Origin: Ecdyonurus torrentis
Taxonomy: Eukaryota > Arthropoda > Insecta > Ephemeroptera > Heptageniidae
Direction of reading: 5' to 3'
Length of the DNA stretch: 64,000 nucleotides
NCBI GenBank assembly: GCA_949318235.1
Contig: OX439135.1
Span: forward strand, 21,055,395-21,119,394
The notes under the pieces were generated by a model. The model was not told where the DNA came from, did not search any database, and was given only the letters and a program-made list of their open reading frames with translations. Position numbers and translations under genes: made by a program. Below, one piece after another: positions 10,693 to 22,900 of this stretch; the first letter of the stretch is position 1; every line of letters begins with the position of its first letter.

Positions 10693-12481
10693 ATGCCTTG
10701 TTCACATTGAGCTTTTTGTAATTGGAATTGCTAATTACTTTCACTTAAGAAAATTTCTTGATTGTTAAGTATTTACTAATTTTCCAATTAGCATTTTCAC
10801 TTAAGAACTTTTTTTCTTAATTTTCCAATTAGCATTTTCACTTAACAATTTTTTTTTCTTAAGTGGGTAATTAGAAGAATTTTATTGTTAATTTCAATTC
10901 AATTAAGAATCAAACCCAACTTGATCCTTAATTGATTTTTGGTATTGCAAATTTTTTGAAAAAGGGTTTCCAATAGATTTTATGATAAGAAATTGATAAA
11001 TTAATAATTTTTTTAACAGAATATTATAATATTTTTTATTTTTCATATTAATTACTATTTTAGAATTTTTAGAATTATTATTATTTTAATACTATTTTTG
11101 TTTTGGGGGGTTTCCACTCAAATTTGGTACGTACATTGCATAAATACTCATGAACTTTTTTGTTTATAATTTTGTAACTTCAACCCTAATCAAATTTTTA
11201 CCCCGAAAATTAAAGTTCGATCTTGTTTCTGAACATAAGAAAGTCACTTAATTACCTCTGGTTATCTTAGTGCCAAAGACAATAGGTGGTAATTAAAATT
11301 TTGTAACTTCAACCCTCATTGAGATTAGGGGTATAGTGTACCCCGAAAGTTGAATATTTTTATCCAATCACAACAAAGTTGTTTATATGATATGGGATAT
11401 GGGTATAACTTGACATGCCAATTAAGCACAATGAGCATAATTGAAATTCTGTAACTTCATCTCTTATCAAGATTAGGGGTAGTTCACCCAGAACACTTCT
11501 CGTATTTAAGCGTAGCAGTCGCTTTAAATGGTTCCCATTTCTTTTTGTGCGGCACTCATAAATGAGAACCTATATATTTCTTTACAAAACTAACCCGTCC
11601 TTATATTGATAAAGGGTTGAAGTTACAGAAATTTAATTATTATAACCTCATTGTGCTTGGCATGTTGAATTACCAAGGTAAATGACTATGCTGCGCTCAC
11701 ATAAGAAATTTATTTATTTAAATTAAAACTACGAAATTTGCCCCCCCCCCCCCCCTCTCTCATATTCATATTTGTTACAATTACTATTATTGTCTTTGGC
11801 ACGTTAATCTAGCCATGTATAAGCTATACTTATGTTGCCTGGCTCATGCGAATGTGTCAGAAGGCCCTCGGATAAAAGACCCTGGCTGTGCACGCAGGTA
11901 AAGCATATCGGCGAGCGGCACACAGGTAGGGTCTTTTGTCGTAGGGCCTTTTGTCCACGGGCCTTCTGTCTGTATACGGGCTCATGCAGATAAAGCATAT
12001 AACTACAATTTTCCCCTAAAGGTGAAATTTTTATATTTTAATATTCACGGATATTTAGGCAATTTACCAAGTTGACTGGAAAGGCCTAAAATAAAATTAA
12101 TAAAATACAAAAAAAGTAATAATATATAATAATTATAAAAAATATTTATAATTATATAATGAATAATAAAAAATTTAATAAAATTTATTAATTTATCAAT
12201 AAAATATATTAAAATCTATTGAAAAGCATTTTTCGAAAAAATTTGGACTAAAAAAATTAATTAAGAATCAACTTGGGTTTGATTCTTACGTAAATTCAAA
12301 TTTTGAAAAAAATTCTTCTAATTATACTCACTTAAGAAAAAAATTAAGAAAAAAATTTGTTAAGTGAAACCAATTAAGAAAATTCTTAAGTGAAAAATCA
12401 GTTTCAATGTGAACACCAATCGTTCTTAAGTGAAAGTAATTAGCAATTCCAATTACAAAAAGCTCAATGTGAACAAGGCAT
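10693..12481. mobile_element. FB-D, 1.8 kb foldback element nested in FB-C
   Basis: Arms of about 400 bp begin ATGCCTTGTTCACATTGAGC and return as the complement at 12462-12481. The arms contain repeated CACTTAAGAA motifs. A degenerate relic of its end may lie near 15660. The loop (about 11100-12070) carries further inverted units with TGTAACTTCAACCCT, and another foldback at 11858-11968. Confidence 0.75.
11858..11968. repeat. Foldback nested inside FB-D
   Basis: CAGAAGGCCCTCGGATAAAA on the left is mirrored by CCACGGGCCTTCTG on the right, with inner AGACCCT/AGGGTCT pairing. Outside it, CTCATGC and AAAGCATAT motifs recur. It is the innermost of at least three nested layers. Confidence 0.6.
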
Positions 12482-12725
12482 AACAGAGAGTCCCATAGTT
12501 TGGTGAAAATCTTGCTACCACACGTATAAAAATAATAATCATAATAATAATAATAAAACTATTTTGGAGTTATGGCCAAAATATTCGCAATGTGCTAGTT
12601 TTATATATCTGCTAGCAAGATTTTCACCAAACTAGCTATTGGGACTCTCTTCTCTAAAAGGCCCTTGCTGGTTTCTCCTATCCTTTTCTTTCAAATTGAT
12701 TATAGTTTATTTATGGTTTATGTAT

Positions 12726-12906
12726 TGGTGTTGAAGAAATCTAGCTAAATGTATCATCTCTCCAAATGGTACATCGTTTCGAGTGATCAGATTTTTTTTT
12801 TATTTTTTTTTTTTATATATATTTTTTTTTGACCAAGATGTGAGAACGTAAAATGTCTTTTTCTCTCTCACACACATGTATTATAACTATAATTTGCATT
12901 TATTTT

Positions 12907-12945
<39 letters not shown>

Positions 12946-13975
12946 TTATACTGGGATGTCTGACTAAAAAAAAATATTTATGTGGTTGTGGATTTTTTGT
13001 AATACTGTTTGTTGATACATACAATATTTGATTGATAATTGTCAAATCTTTTTTTATTATATGACTTAAAAAATATTTTTTACTATATTATGTAATATAA
13101 AATAAAATAAAATTTAATCTATTATTTCATTTTTTATTAAAATTTCTTGTTAATTATAAGTATTGATTTTTTTTTCTTTGGTGCGTTCTTTATAAATACA
13201 GATCGTACTCTTAAAAAATTAAAAGAATATGTAAAGCTTAATTGCAATGGAAAAAAAAAATTGTTTGAATTTTTATTAAATTGTACTTTATATATATTTA
13301 AAAATATAACATATCTAGATTTAGAATTCAAAAAATCGATTGAAAAAATAGAGAGATAGATAGATTTATATTCGTCAAACAAATAAATATCGTCGCATAT
13401 TACCATCGCGTGCACTTTTTTACAATAATATTGCGTGTTATAAAAGTATTGATTTTATAAAAAAAAAAATCTAGTTTGAAAAATTATTTTCATGCTTTAC
13501 TACCATAATAAAACGTAATGAGGAAGAAACTTTTCTACTGAAAAGTTTTTGTTAAACAAAGCTCCATGTAATATACAGTATAAACGTTCGTGTTTCTTAA
13601 TAATTTATTCGAAATTTTAATTTAGGGTAACAGCGTCAACGCGCACATCAGATCAAAAAAAGTTATAGTTATATAATTTAAAACTATAATTAAGTTACTT
13701 CTCGTTTTACTAAGATTATTTACATATAATCAAAATAAATATATTTGAATATAAAGTAACAACAATAATTGCAAAAAATTAGATGATACCTGATAAATAA
13801 TAAATTTTAATATGAAAAAAAGTCACGAAAACTTTTTCACTCGACGAAACATTTGAATTTTACCGCTTAAAAATATGAAAATGCGCACTTTGTTTACATT
13901 CCAAAACGTATGTTACGTTTCATTATTTTTCTCCTAGTTTTTGTCAGATTTTGTTTTAATTATTGATTTATAATA
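12726..13975. other. Upstream region of the Kizuna-like gene
   Basis: It is very AT-rich with an A tract at about 12912-12941 and T-rich runs. No gene was recognised. The promoter of the next gene should lie here but shows no diagnostic element. Confidence 0.35.
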
Positions 13976-16278
13976 ATGTCTAATAATCAAGAACAATTAA
14001 GTTTTTATCGTAAAATGGCTGAACTACAAGATAAACTCAGAAAAAGGTAAATATGTGCAAAATTAGTGTTTCAAAATTTTGATATTTTCTTCGCCATTCT
14101 CAAATTTTTTTTTTCTTTAAATCGTATGCATTTTTTTATGTCTATTACAGTTTTTGACACGTTAAATTATTATTACTTGCATTCAATATGATATTTGTAA
14201 TACTTATTAAAATATTTGATTACAGTGAAGAAGAAAGAGCTGGTTTGGAAGCCAAATTCGTGGTGTTAGTGAAACAAAGTAGGGCCGCGTAAGTAAAAAA
14301 AAAAAAAAAAATGTTTTCGTTACGAGTACAACAAGCTTTTTGGTTAAATTTGTCTAAGATTTTTATTATTAGAAATTAAATAAGTTCATATGTACATATC
14401 TTTATCTTTTAATAAAAATCTTGCATTATAGACTGGCTTACAGAGTTATGTAATGTACAGTGTATGTATGTATACAGTATGTAATACAGTAATATTTTAC
14501 ACACTTAATTATTGATTTTTTTTTTGTGCAATGTATAATGTATATTTTTGAAAAGTAAAATAGCATACTCATATTTTATTTTTGTCAGGAAGAAATGCCA
14601 GTTTTCAACAATACTAATAAGGATTCAGTGGATCATTAATTGTACATTGGTATGTATGTATCATACAATGTATACATAATACACATACTGCATAGCCTGT
14701 ATGTAATATAGCTTAAAAGCTGAGTGTCAAAAATTGTTTATATGCATACATATGTATACATACCTGAATTTGAGTTTAAAAAAATTTCTTCCAACGTATA
14801 TGTACTTGGCATTCAGAAGAATTTATAATTTTGGGTGTATTAAGCTATGGTACCGGTAATACCGTAGTGAAATTTGTAACATTGAAGACTATGATAATAT
14901 GTATATTCTATAATTTTATTATATGATAATGGTTCTGTTTTCATCATCCCCCATAAAAAATAAGAAAGTTAAATTAAGGCTATGAATTAAGTATCGTTAA
15001 CATATAAAGTACGGCATGTAAATTTGATGTTCGTTGACAGATGAGCAAATAGACCCCCTTCATACGGTTGTGTTGTATGTATAACGTACCGGCACTGCTG
15101 GGCAAAGCTGGCATGTTGTAGCTTTCTGTCCGTTGATATCTATTAAAATGATGAATGCTTCTGAATGGTTCCATTTGCTTACATTAGCATAGCTGAACAT
15201 ATCTGAACTCCATCAGTTGGTATCCATAATGACACATGTGAAAGAGTCCATTAGTTTATGCTGTAAACACATAAAGGTTTTTGAAATTATAATTGTTAAT
15301 GTACCACTTGCAATGAAATGTTTTTTATTGTTGCAAGGTGTAAGTTAAAACGATTTTTCTATATATATCCTACAAAAAAAAAAAAAAAAAAAAAAAATGT
15401 ATTAAGAATTTTTCAAGAATATTTTAAGTTTATTTCAAATAGTTTGTTCATTGCAATAGTAGTATTTGATCAAAATAAACTGTATTCTTATGAAGCTCAC
15501 TTAACCTGTTCACGACGGCGCCCTCTACATACACTACGGTCTGCCTGGACGGAGTAAAATGCTAGCGCATAAGCGTTAGAACGTAATATTACGTAGGTCG
15601 GCGCGAGAGCCCAGCCGCTCTAGTACGTAATATGACAGGCTCCGTGGTCAACAGGTTAACAATTCCAACTAGTTGTGAACAAGGCATTAATATTATGGCA
15701 GCTCTGTATAGGTATCTGTCAGTTTCTCCCTGCATGTATGCAGAATTTTTTTTTAATTTACATGCCATGTGAATGATCTTTACAGTAAAATTATCTGCTA
15801 GTACTTTGTTAGTATCGTTGGGCTCTGCATTTGTTTATTATTATTTATTTTTTTTGTATATACTTGTATAAATCTTATTTAAAAAAAGAATAAAAAAATC
15901 CATTACGATATGGCTTTCAATTAGTACAACATAGTGTTGAAATCTAAGGACAAAAAATTGAATTAGAAATTTATGTACATACTGGTATGGTACAGGGGAA
16001 GTTAACTAGCAGCTGTGACGTCACACATTTCAGTAACAGCAATGTTAACTATAATGGGCAAAACGATTCACGTGACGTCACAATGTCAGCCTTATGAGAC
16101 CCCCCCCCCCCCCCCCCCTGATATGGTACATATTTATAGTTTAATTTCCTGTATAAAAAGGAAAAAGGAGGGGGTGGGGATTGTCTCTTAATTATTTAGT
16201 AAGCATCATTCTAATGAAGTGGGTCGACAAGGCAGGGAAGAATAATAATAAAAGTTTTTTTATAGTTTAATACAGTAT

Positions 16279-16327
<49 letters not shown>

Positions 16328-16935
16328 CCCTGATTTTATTGTTGTAAAATAAAGCATAATACAATATTGTGTTTAATTATTTTCAGTGATGAGGCCAGGT
16401 TAGCTGCACTAAAACAGAAGTACGCAAGATTTTTAGATGAGGAAAAAAGACGGAAGATCAGAAATGAGAAAATACTCACTGCATTGGATAAAATTGAAAA
16501 GCATAATGCAGTACTCACGGCAAAAACTGAAAGACTAAAACTTCTTAGGGTGAGTATCTATAAAAAGGGTTATATGTTATATACCAATGTTATATGTGCA
16601 TATCGATCTTGTTGCGAAAAAAAGGCCTATCTCGTATTTTGTCAGTGGAAGCAAAAGGCCTATCTCGTTTTTTGTCAGTGGAAGCAAAAAGCCTATCTCG
16701 TTCCCGAACGTTATGAAGGTAACGCTTGAGATAGGCCTTTTGCTTCCACTGACAAAAAACGAGATATACCTTTTGCTTCCACTGACAAAATATGAGATAG
16801 GCCTTTTTTTCGCAACAAGAACGATATGTATAAATATGCACAGTCCCGACTCTTTTAAAAAAAAAAGTCAATGCTGTTAATAAAAATAAATAAATAATTA
16901 ACAAAATAAAAGTTATGGAACGGTCTATTTCTCTT

Positions 16936-16980
<45 letters not shown>

Positions 16981-19900
16981 GTGTGTACTGATAATAACAC
17001 ATTTTTCCATTTTAAAATTATAAACATTATAAATTTAATTCAGTAAGTGTAAGATCATACTATCTCCCATTCCCCAATTTTTACCAATCTATCTATCTAT
17101 GGGTTTTTCTATCAAATCTTTCATAATTATCAACTATCGCGTAGGTGATTTCCCCCCCCCCCTAATTTTAACTAAAACTAACTAGTATTATTTTCACAGC
17201 GTCACTTTGATGCATACATGGCTAGAACATATCCAGATTGGAGAGATCGTATCAAGAAAAGCACAGAAATAACACCTGAAACTCCACCACCTAGTTATAA
17301 ACAACCTTTACCAGGTTTCACCTTACCTTATATTAAACAAGAACCATATATACCACAATATAATCCTCCACCACCACCACCATCACAATTACATCAACCT
17401 AGTAAAGAATCTGAACATTTTAAAGCACTAATGAAAGAAAAATATAAAATAAAATCACCCGAAATAGATTATTCTTCATATGCACAAAAATCAACAGCAT
17501 TAAGACAAGGTGATATTGAAAACATTAGAAGAAGTTATAATGATCTTGCTACACCATTGACAGATAGTATATTAGATCAACATACTGAATTTAATACAAG
17601 TCGAGATCTGCTTAGTGTTTCATTCAATGATGATGATCTAATAAGTGATAATAATAAAGAAAATAAATCACCAGTAAATTATAAAAAGAGTATGAGATCA
17701 TTAGATAAACAAGAAAAACCATTAGAAACTGATACATCTGAAAATGAAGATGTTATGATTAAAAAATTAACTAAAATATCCTCATTTGACGATGATAAAG
17801 AAGATGATTTTAATTTTGATCCTTCAATTAGACCTGGTACTTCAATGGGTAATTTTAATGATGATATTACTAGTGACGAAGCACCAGAACCACTTCATCG
17901 TTTAGTACCACAAGATTTAGGTTATCATCATAATGAATCATTTAAACAGCAACCACATCATTTAAATTATATACATGAAAATACTACAGATGATTTTGTT
18001 GAACCACAACAAGAAAAAATTGTCGAAGAACATAATCCTGTAGAAACTGTTCAAGAATTTGAAGTAATGCCAACTCAACAAAAATCAAGTGACCAATTTC
18101 ATGGGGAGAGATTAGAAAAAGGTAGCGAGGAGATTAATGCATATGATTTTACAAAAGATGTACGTGATGATAGAATTTATGGTGAAGGTAAATCTAATCA
18201 AGATAGTTCTGAACCTACTATATCTTATGGTAGATCAGATAAAAATGATCAGGAAATTTCAGGATTTGATGAGTTTTCTGATCATTTACCCGATAGTCAA
18301 TTTGTTGATCCTAACCGAGAGTCGCAACAATATTATGAAAATCAAGCACAATATAATGATAAAAATGGAACTATCTTGGAGGAAGATGAAGAAATTTCAC
18401 GTGAAACATATGAAGATCAAAATTATCCACCAAATCAGGGTGGTCAAAATTATCAAAGAGCTCCTGAGCAAGATCCAAGATATCAAAGGTCAATCGAGCA
18501 AGATCAAGATCCAAGATACCAAACTAGAGGACAAATTCAAGATCATAGAGGTCCACAACAAGATCCTAGATATGATAGAGGTCCTATTCAAGATCAAAAT
18601 TATCCAAGAGTACCAGATCAAAATGTAAGAGATCAAATTCAAGATTCAAATTATCATAGAGAGCCTGAAGTAGATCCAAGATATGTAACTGGGCCCATTC
18701 AAGATCCTAGATATCAAAGAGAACCAGAGCAAGACCCACGTTATCAAACAGGACCTGTACACCAACAGGATCCAAGATACTTAAAAGGACCAATTCAAGA
18801 AGTATCAAGATCTCCTGAACATGATCCAAGATATCAAAGACAACCACAAGATCCAAGAGTTCCAATTCAAGATCAGAATTATTCTAGAGAGAATATACCA
18901 ACTGAAAACTATCAGCAAAGACCTCCACAAGATCAAGAGCTGGTTCAAGATCCGAGGTATCAAAATCAACCTATTGATGAACAAAGGTCACCACCACAGA
19001 ATCAGCAATATAGAGAACCAGTACAAGATCAAAGATTGCCAGTTCAACAACCTATGCAAGATCCAAATCATCCAAGTTCATCACCACAAAATCAGAGAAG
19101 TCCAATTCAGGAGCAACATATAAGAAATCAAGAACAAGTACAGGAACAAAACCAGGCAAGATCCCCTCCACAAGATCCGAGCTACCCAAGAGCACCCCCT
19201 CAAGATCAAAGCTACCCAAGATCACCCCCTCAAGATCAAAGCTACCCAAGAGCACCCCCTCAAGATCAGAGCTACCCAAGATCACCCCCTCAAGACCAGA
19301 GCTACCCAAGATCTCCACCTCAAGATCAAAGCTACCCAAGATCTCCACCTCAAGATCAAAGCTACCCAAGATCTCCACCTCAAGATCAAAGCTACCCAAG
19401 ATTGCCCCCTCAAGATCAGAGCTACCCAATATCTCCACCTCAAGATCAAAACTACCCAAGATCTCCACCTCAGGATCAAAACTACCCAAGATCACCACCA
19501 CAAGATCAAGGCTACCCAAGGTCACCCCCTCAAGATCAAAGCTACCCAATATCTCCACCTCAAGATCAAAACTACCCAAGATCTCCACCGCAAGATCAGA
19601 GCTACCCAAGGTCTCCACCACAAGATCAAAACTACCCAAGATCTCCACCACAAGATCAAGGCTACCCAAGATCACCCCCACAAGATCAGCATCAAGCTCC
19701 AAGATACCAAGAACCAATTCCAGAAGAAGATACTTATCCATCAGAACCAATACAACAAGAACCGATATATCCAGATCAAGAATATCAACAAGACCCTAAT
19801 TATCAAAGACAAATATCACAAGATCCTAGCTATCCTAGTGAGCAAGAACCAAATTACTCAACACAACAAAATGTACAGTATCAAGAAGAAAATTATAAAG

Positions 19901-22900
19901 TAGAACCAAACGTTGATCCAGAAAGAACTCAATTTGATAATCAACCAATGCAGGATCCTAGTTATAATAAAGAACAATATCAGTATCAACAAGGAAGTGA
20001 ATATACAGATCAGAATTATCAACAACAACAACCAAGTCAAGAACAGAATTATGAACAAGATCCAAGCTATCAAAGAGAAGAGTTTGAAGATCCAAAATAT
20101 CAACAACAAACAGATGCTCAAAATTATCAACCTCAGTATCAAGATCCAAATTATACTCAAGAACAAGCATATCCACAAGAGCAATATAATCAAGATCCTC
20201 AAAATCAATCTTTTGAACAAACTAATGAAAATCCTATTAATTATGAAAGAAATCAATATGAAGAAGAAGCTAGAGATCAATATCCAGCCCAAGATCCTAA
20301 TTATCAAAATACACCTGAATATGTTCAGGAACAACCTGAATATCCTGTAGATACTCAAAATTATCCTCAAAATCAAAATTTCCCTCCTGAAACTGAACAA
20401 TATGCTCCTGAACCTCAAAATTATCCTGCTGAAACTCCAAATTACCCACCTGAAACTCCACAATCGATGTACCAAGGTGAGCAAAGTTATGCTCCAGTAC
20501 CAGAAGAAGTTCCACAACAACAGATGTTACCACCAAAATCTAACGAAGGTTTCCGAGAGATGGAACTTAATATGCCTGTCTCTGACAAAGGAGATACAGA
20601 TACTTTGGCTGAGTTGGATTCTTCAGAGTTGACGACTACTTCTGATATGAAACCAGGTATGTCATAATTTTTATTTCTTACTAATCAAATCATTAAACAA
20701 AAGAAAAAGTAGTGTTTTTATTGTTGTTTTTTTATCTGTGCTATGCTGTTGATGATAAAAAAAAAAAGTACTGTACACTCTATGCTTATGTTTGAAGTCC
20801 TTATGGCTTTGTATTTTTTCCTTTACATAAACAGAAAAAAAAAAAAAGAAAAAAAAGAGCAATGAGATTTGAATTTTGTTCCCAAGCACCCTCGATTTAA
20901 TATTATTATACTTTTTTCTCCCCATATCCCAAGACTTCAATTTTTCAAGGCATACTAGAGCAAAAACTAAACAGAACTGATGTACTAGGTACTTATTTTA
21001 ATTACTTCGATGGTTACTTTCATGAGCCATCTTCAATGCTGAAATTGCTGTCAAATACATAGGCCTATATTTTTTTTAAAAATCTATGAAACTTCACCTT
21101 TTATAATGAGGTGTTAAAAGTGTTATGTTTAAAAATGTGATTTTTGGTCAAATCTGATGTATTATACAAATTCAATGCTACTTACTACAAAGAAATTAAA
21201 ATACACACAAATAGAAAAAAAAAAAAAAAAAAAAAATCGCTAAAAAAATAATAATGAAGTGTGCCATAGTTTATATTGTTTGTGCAAAATTTAGTTTGAA
21301 AGTCACATGCAGAACAACATACAAATTTATTTCAACATTAAAATATTCAAATTTATTAGTAAAAACTGAAGTTTTACAAAAGTTTATACAAATAATTCAT
21401 GCATGAGTAAAAATTATTTCAGCCGACTTGTCTTATCTTCTTGAAACTAGATTTTTTTCTTCTTTCTATAGAATAAAATGTAGAAAATAGCTATTAGCCT
21501 CACTAAAAGTGTAAAAAAGCTCACTCAAATAACATGCAGTTAAATGTTGATGATTGCATTTAAAATGTACTGCTATATAAATAAACTTTGATGTTACAGC
21601 TGAAGCTAGTGTAGTAGATCCTCCTAGTCAAAATACTAGCAGTACTGATGAGATAGAGAAGCAAATGGCAGCTTTGGTTACCACTCAAGAGCAGCCAGCA
21701 CCTCCACCACCAGTGAAAGCAGCACCTGCTCCAGAACCTGTCAAAACACCACAGTCATCTGCCTCTACTAAGTAAGTTTAATATGTTGACAAACTTGTAA
21801 AATACTGGCCTCACAAAAAAAAAAAAAAAAAAAACGAATGATAAATTAGGGAATGAAACTATTATTGAGAGACAGTGGCCTCAAAAAATTAAATTCATGA
21901 AATGGGACCATCATTCATACACCTATTATATCCCTTAACCTTTCAGTACGCTCACAAACTGGGGAGAAAACTTTTAAAGTAGGTAACCCTTGCTACAATT
22001 TTTACTGTACATCTGAAATTTTTTATTATTAAGTTTTTATTAAACACCAAAGTGTACATACAATGCCATCTAGCGATGACTTGCAAAAGAACATAAATTA
22101 TTACATTATACAACATTTTACATACAAGATAATTTTATATATTATATTATATATTTTCCTTTATTATTACAGACAGCTTTTAAATAATCTATATTTCTTT
22201 ATTATAAATATAAAAAACATTCTCTTTTAATTATACTATTATTATTTTATCTTAGATATCTAGGAGTATATACGTACTTATATAATATGTGATAAATTAA
22301 GTATAGGAGTTTGTTTAACACATCACATATTATATAAGGACGAATAATGGATAATATATAGCACCATAATTAGTAATAAATATATAATAGGTTATCAATA
22401 AATATATAAATAGGACATATATACGTATACATTTTCAGTCAGCCGTTTTTAGCATAATCGGCAATAGACTTAGTATTAGCCACACAGGTATTTATATGGT
22501 AAATATTGCAATGTTGTCCGCATTTTGCGCACACACATTTTGTATAGTCTGTGTGGTATTTCTTGTTTGTACAGAAACAATGGTGAAAACCGTGAACAGC
22601 GAGTCTCGTTAATATTTGTCTCTTATTTGCTGCTAACGGTTTTTTCCATTCTTCATTTTTAAAAACGTCGCATTCATAAAATTCTCGGTCAATTTGTCTT
22701 TTCTTTGTCCAATTGTTGTCAAAAAATTTACGGTATTGGTCAGTTGGTCCTAGTTTGAATTTAATTTTGAGATCTACAACGAAGAGTGCGGTATAGATCA
22801 GTTCGTAGACCAGTCGTAATTTGTTCCAGATTACTTCGATACCGTATGATGCGATGGGAGCAATTTTAAGTTCGAATAACTTAAGTGCACATGTTACTGA

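Larger units (their letters stand above)
10609..12725. mobile_element. FB-C foldback element split by FB-D
   Basis: The left FB-C end (TATAAGGAAAATAAGG to about 10690) and the right part (12482-12725, with GAGAGTCCCATAGTTTGGTG and CTTGCTGGTTTCTCCTATCC) flank a complete second foldback. The right part retains a loop hairpin made of TTGGTGAAAATCTTGCTA and its complement. Confidence 0.7.

Noticed and set aside
13137..13415. Overlapping 92- and 70-residue frames on opposite strands
   Set aside because: AT-rich low-complexity frames without recognisable features upstream of the Kizuna-like gene.
16011..16100. Paired TGACGTCA-like sites as CRE enhancers
   Set aside because: They appear as an inverted pair (GTGACGTCAC) in a repeat-like context within an intron; regulation cannot be claimed.
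16367..16729. 120-residue independent gene
   Set aside because: The first half is exon 3 of the Kizuna-like gene; the rest is intron and foldback repeats beyond the GT donor at 16550.
19153..19692. CRISPR-like array of regular 30-bp repeats
   Set aside because: The units are contiguous with no unique spacers, lie in frame in a eukaryotic exon and encode YPRSPPQDQS.
19052..19750. Antisense 232-residue frame
   Set aside because: Mirror of the repetitive coding exon on the other strand; open only because of the repeat.
19858..20520. Antisense 220-residue hydrophobic frame
   Set aside because: Shadow of the Gln/Tyr-rich exon; no start context or homology, and hydrophobicity follows from reversed Gln/Asn codons.
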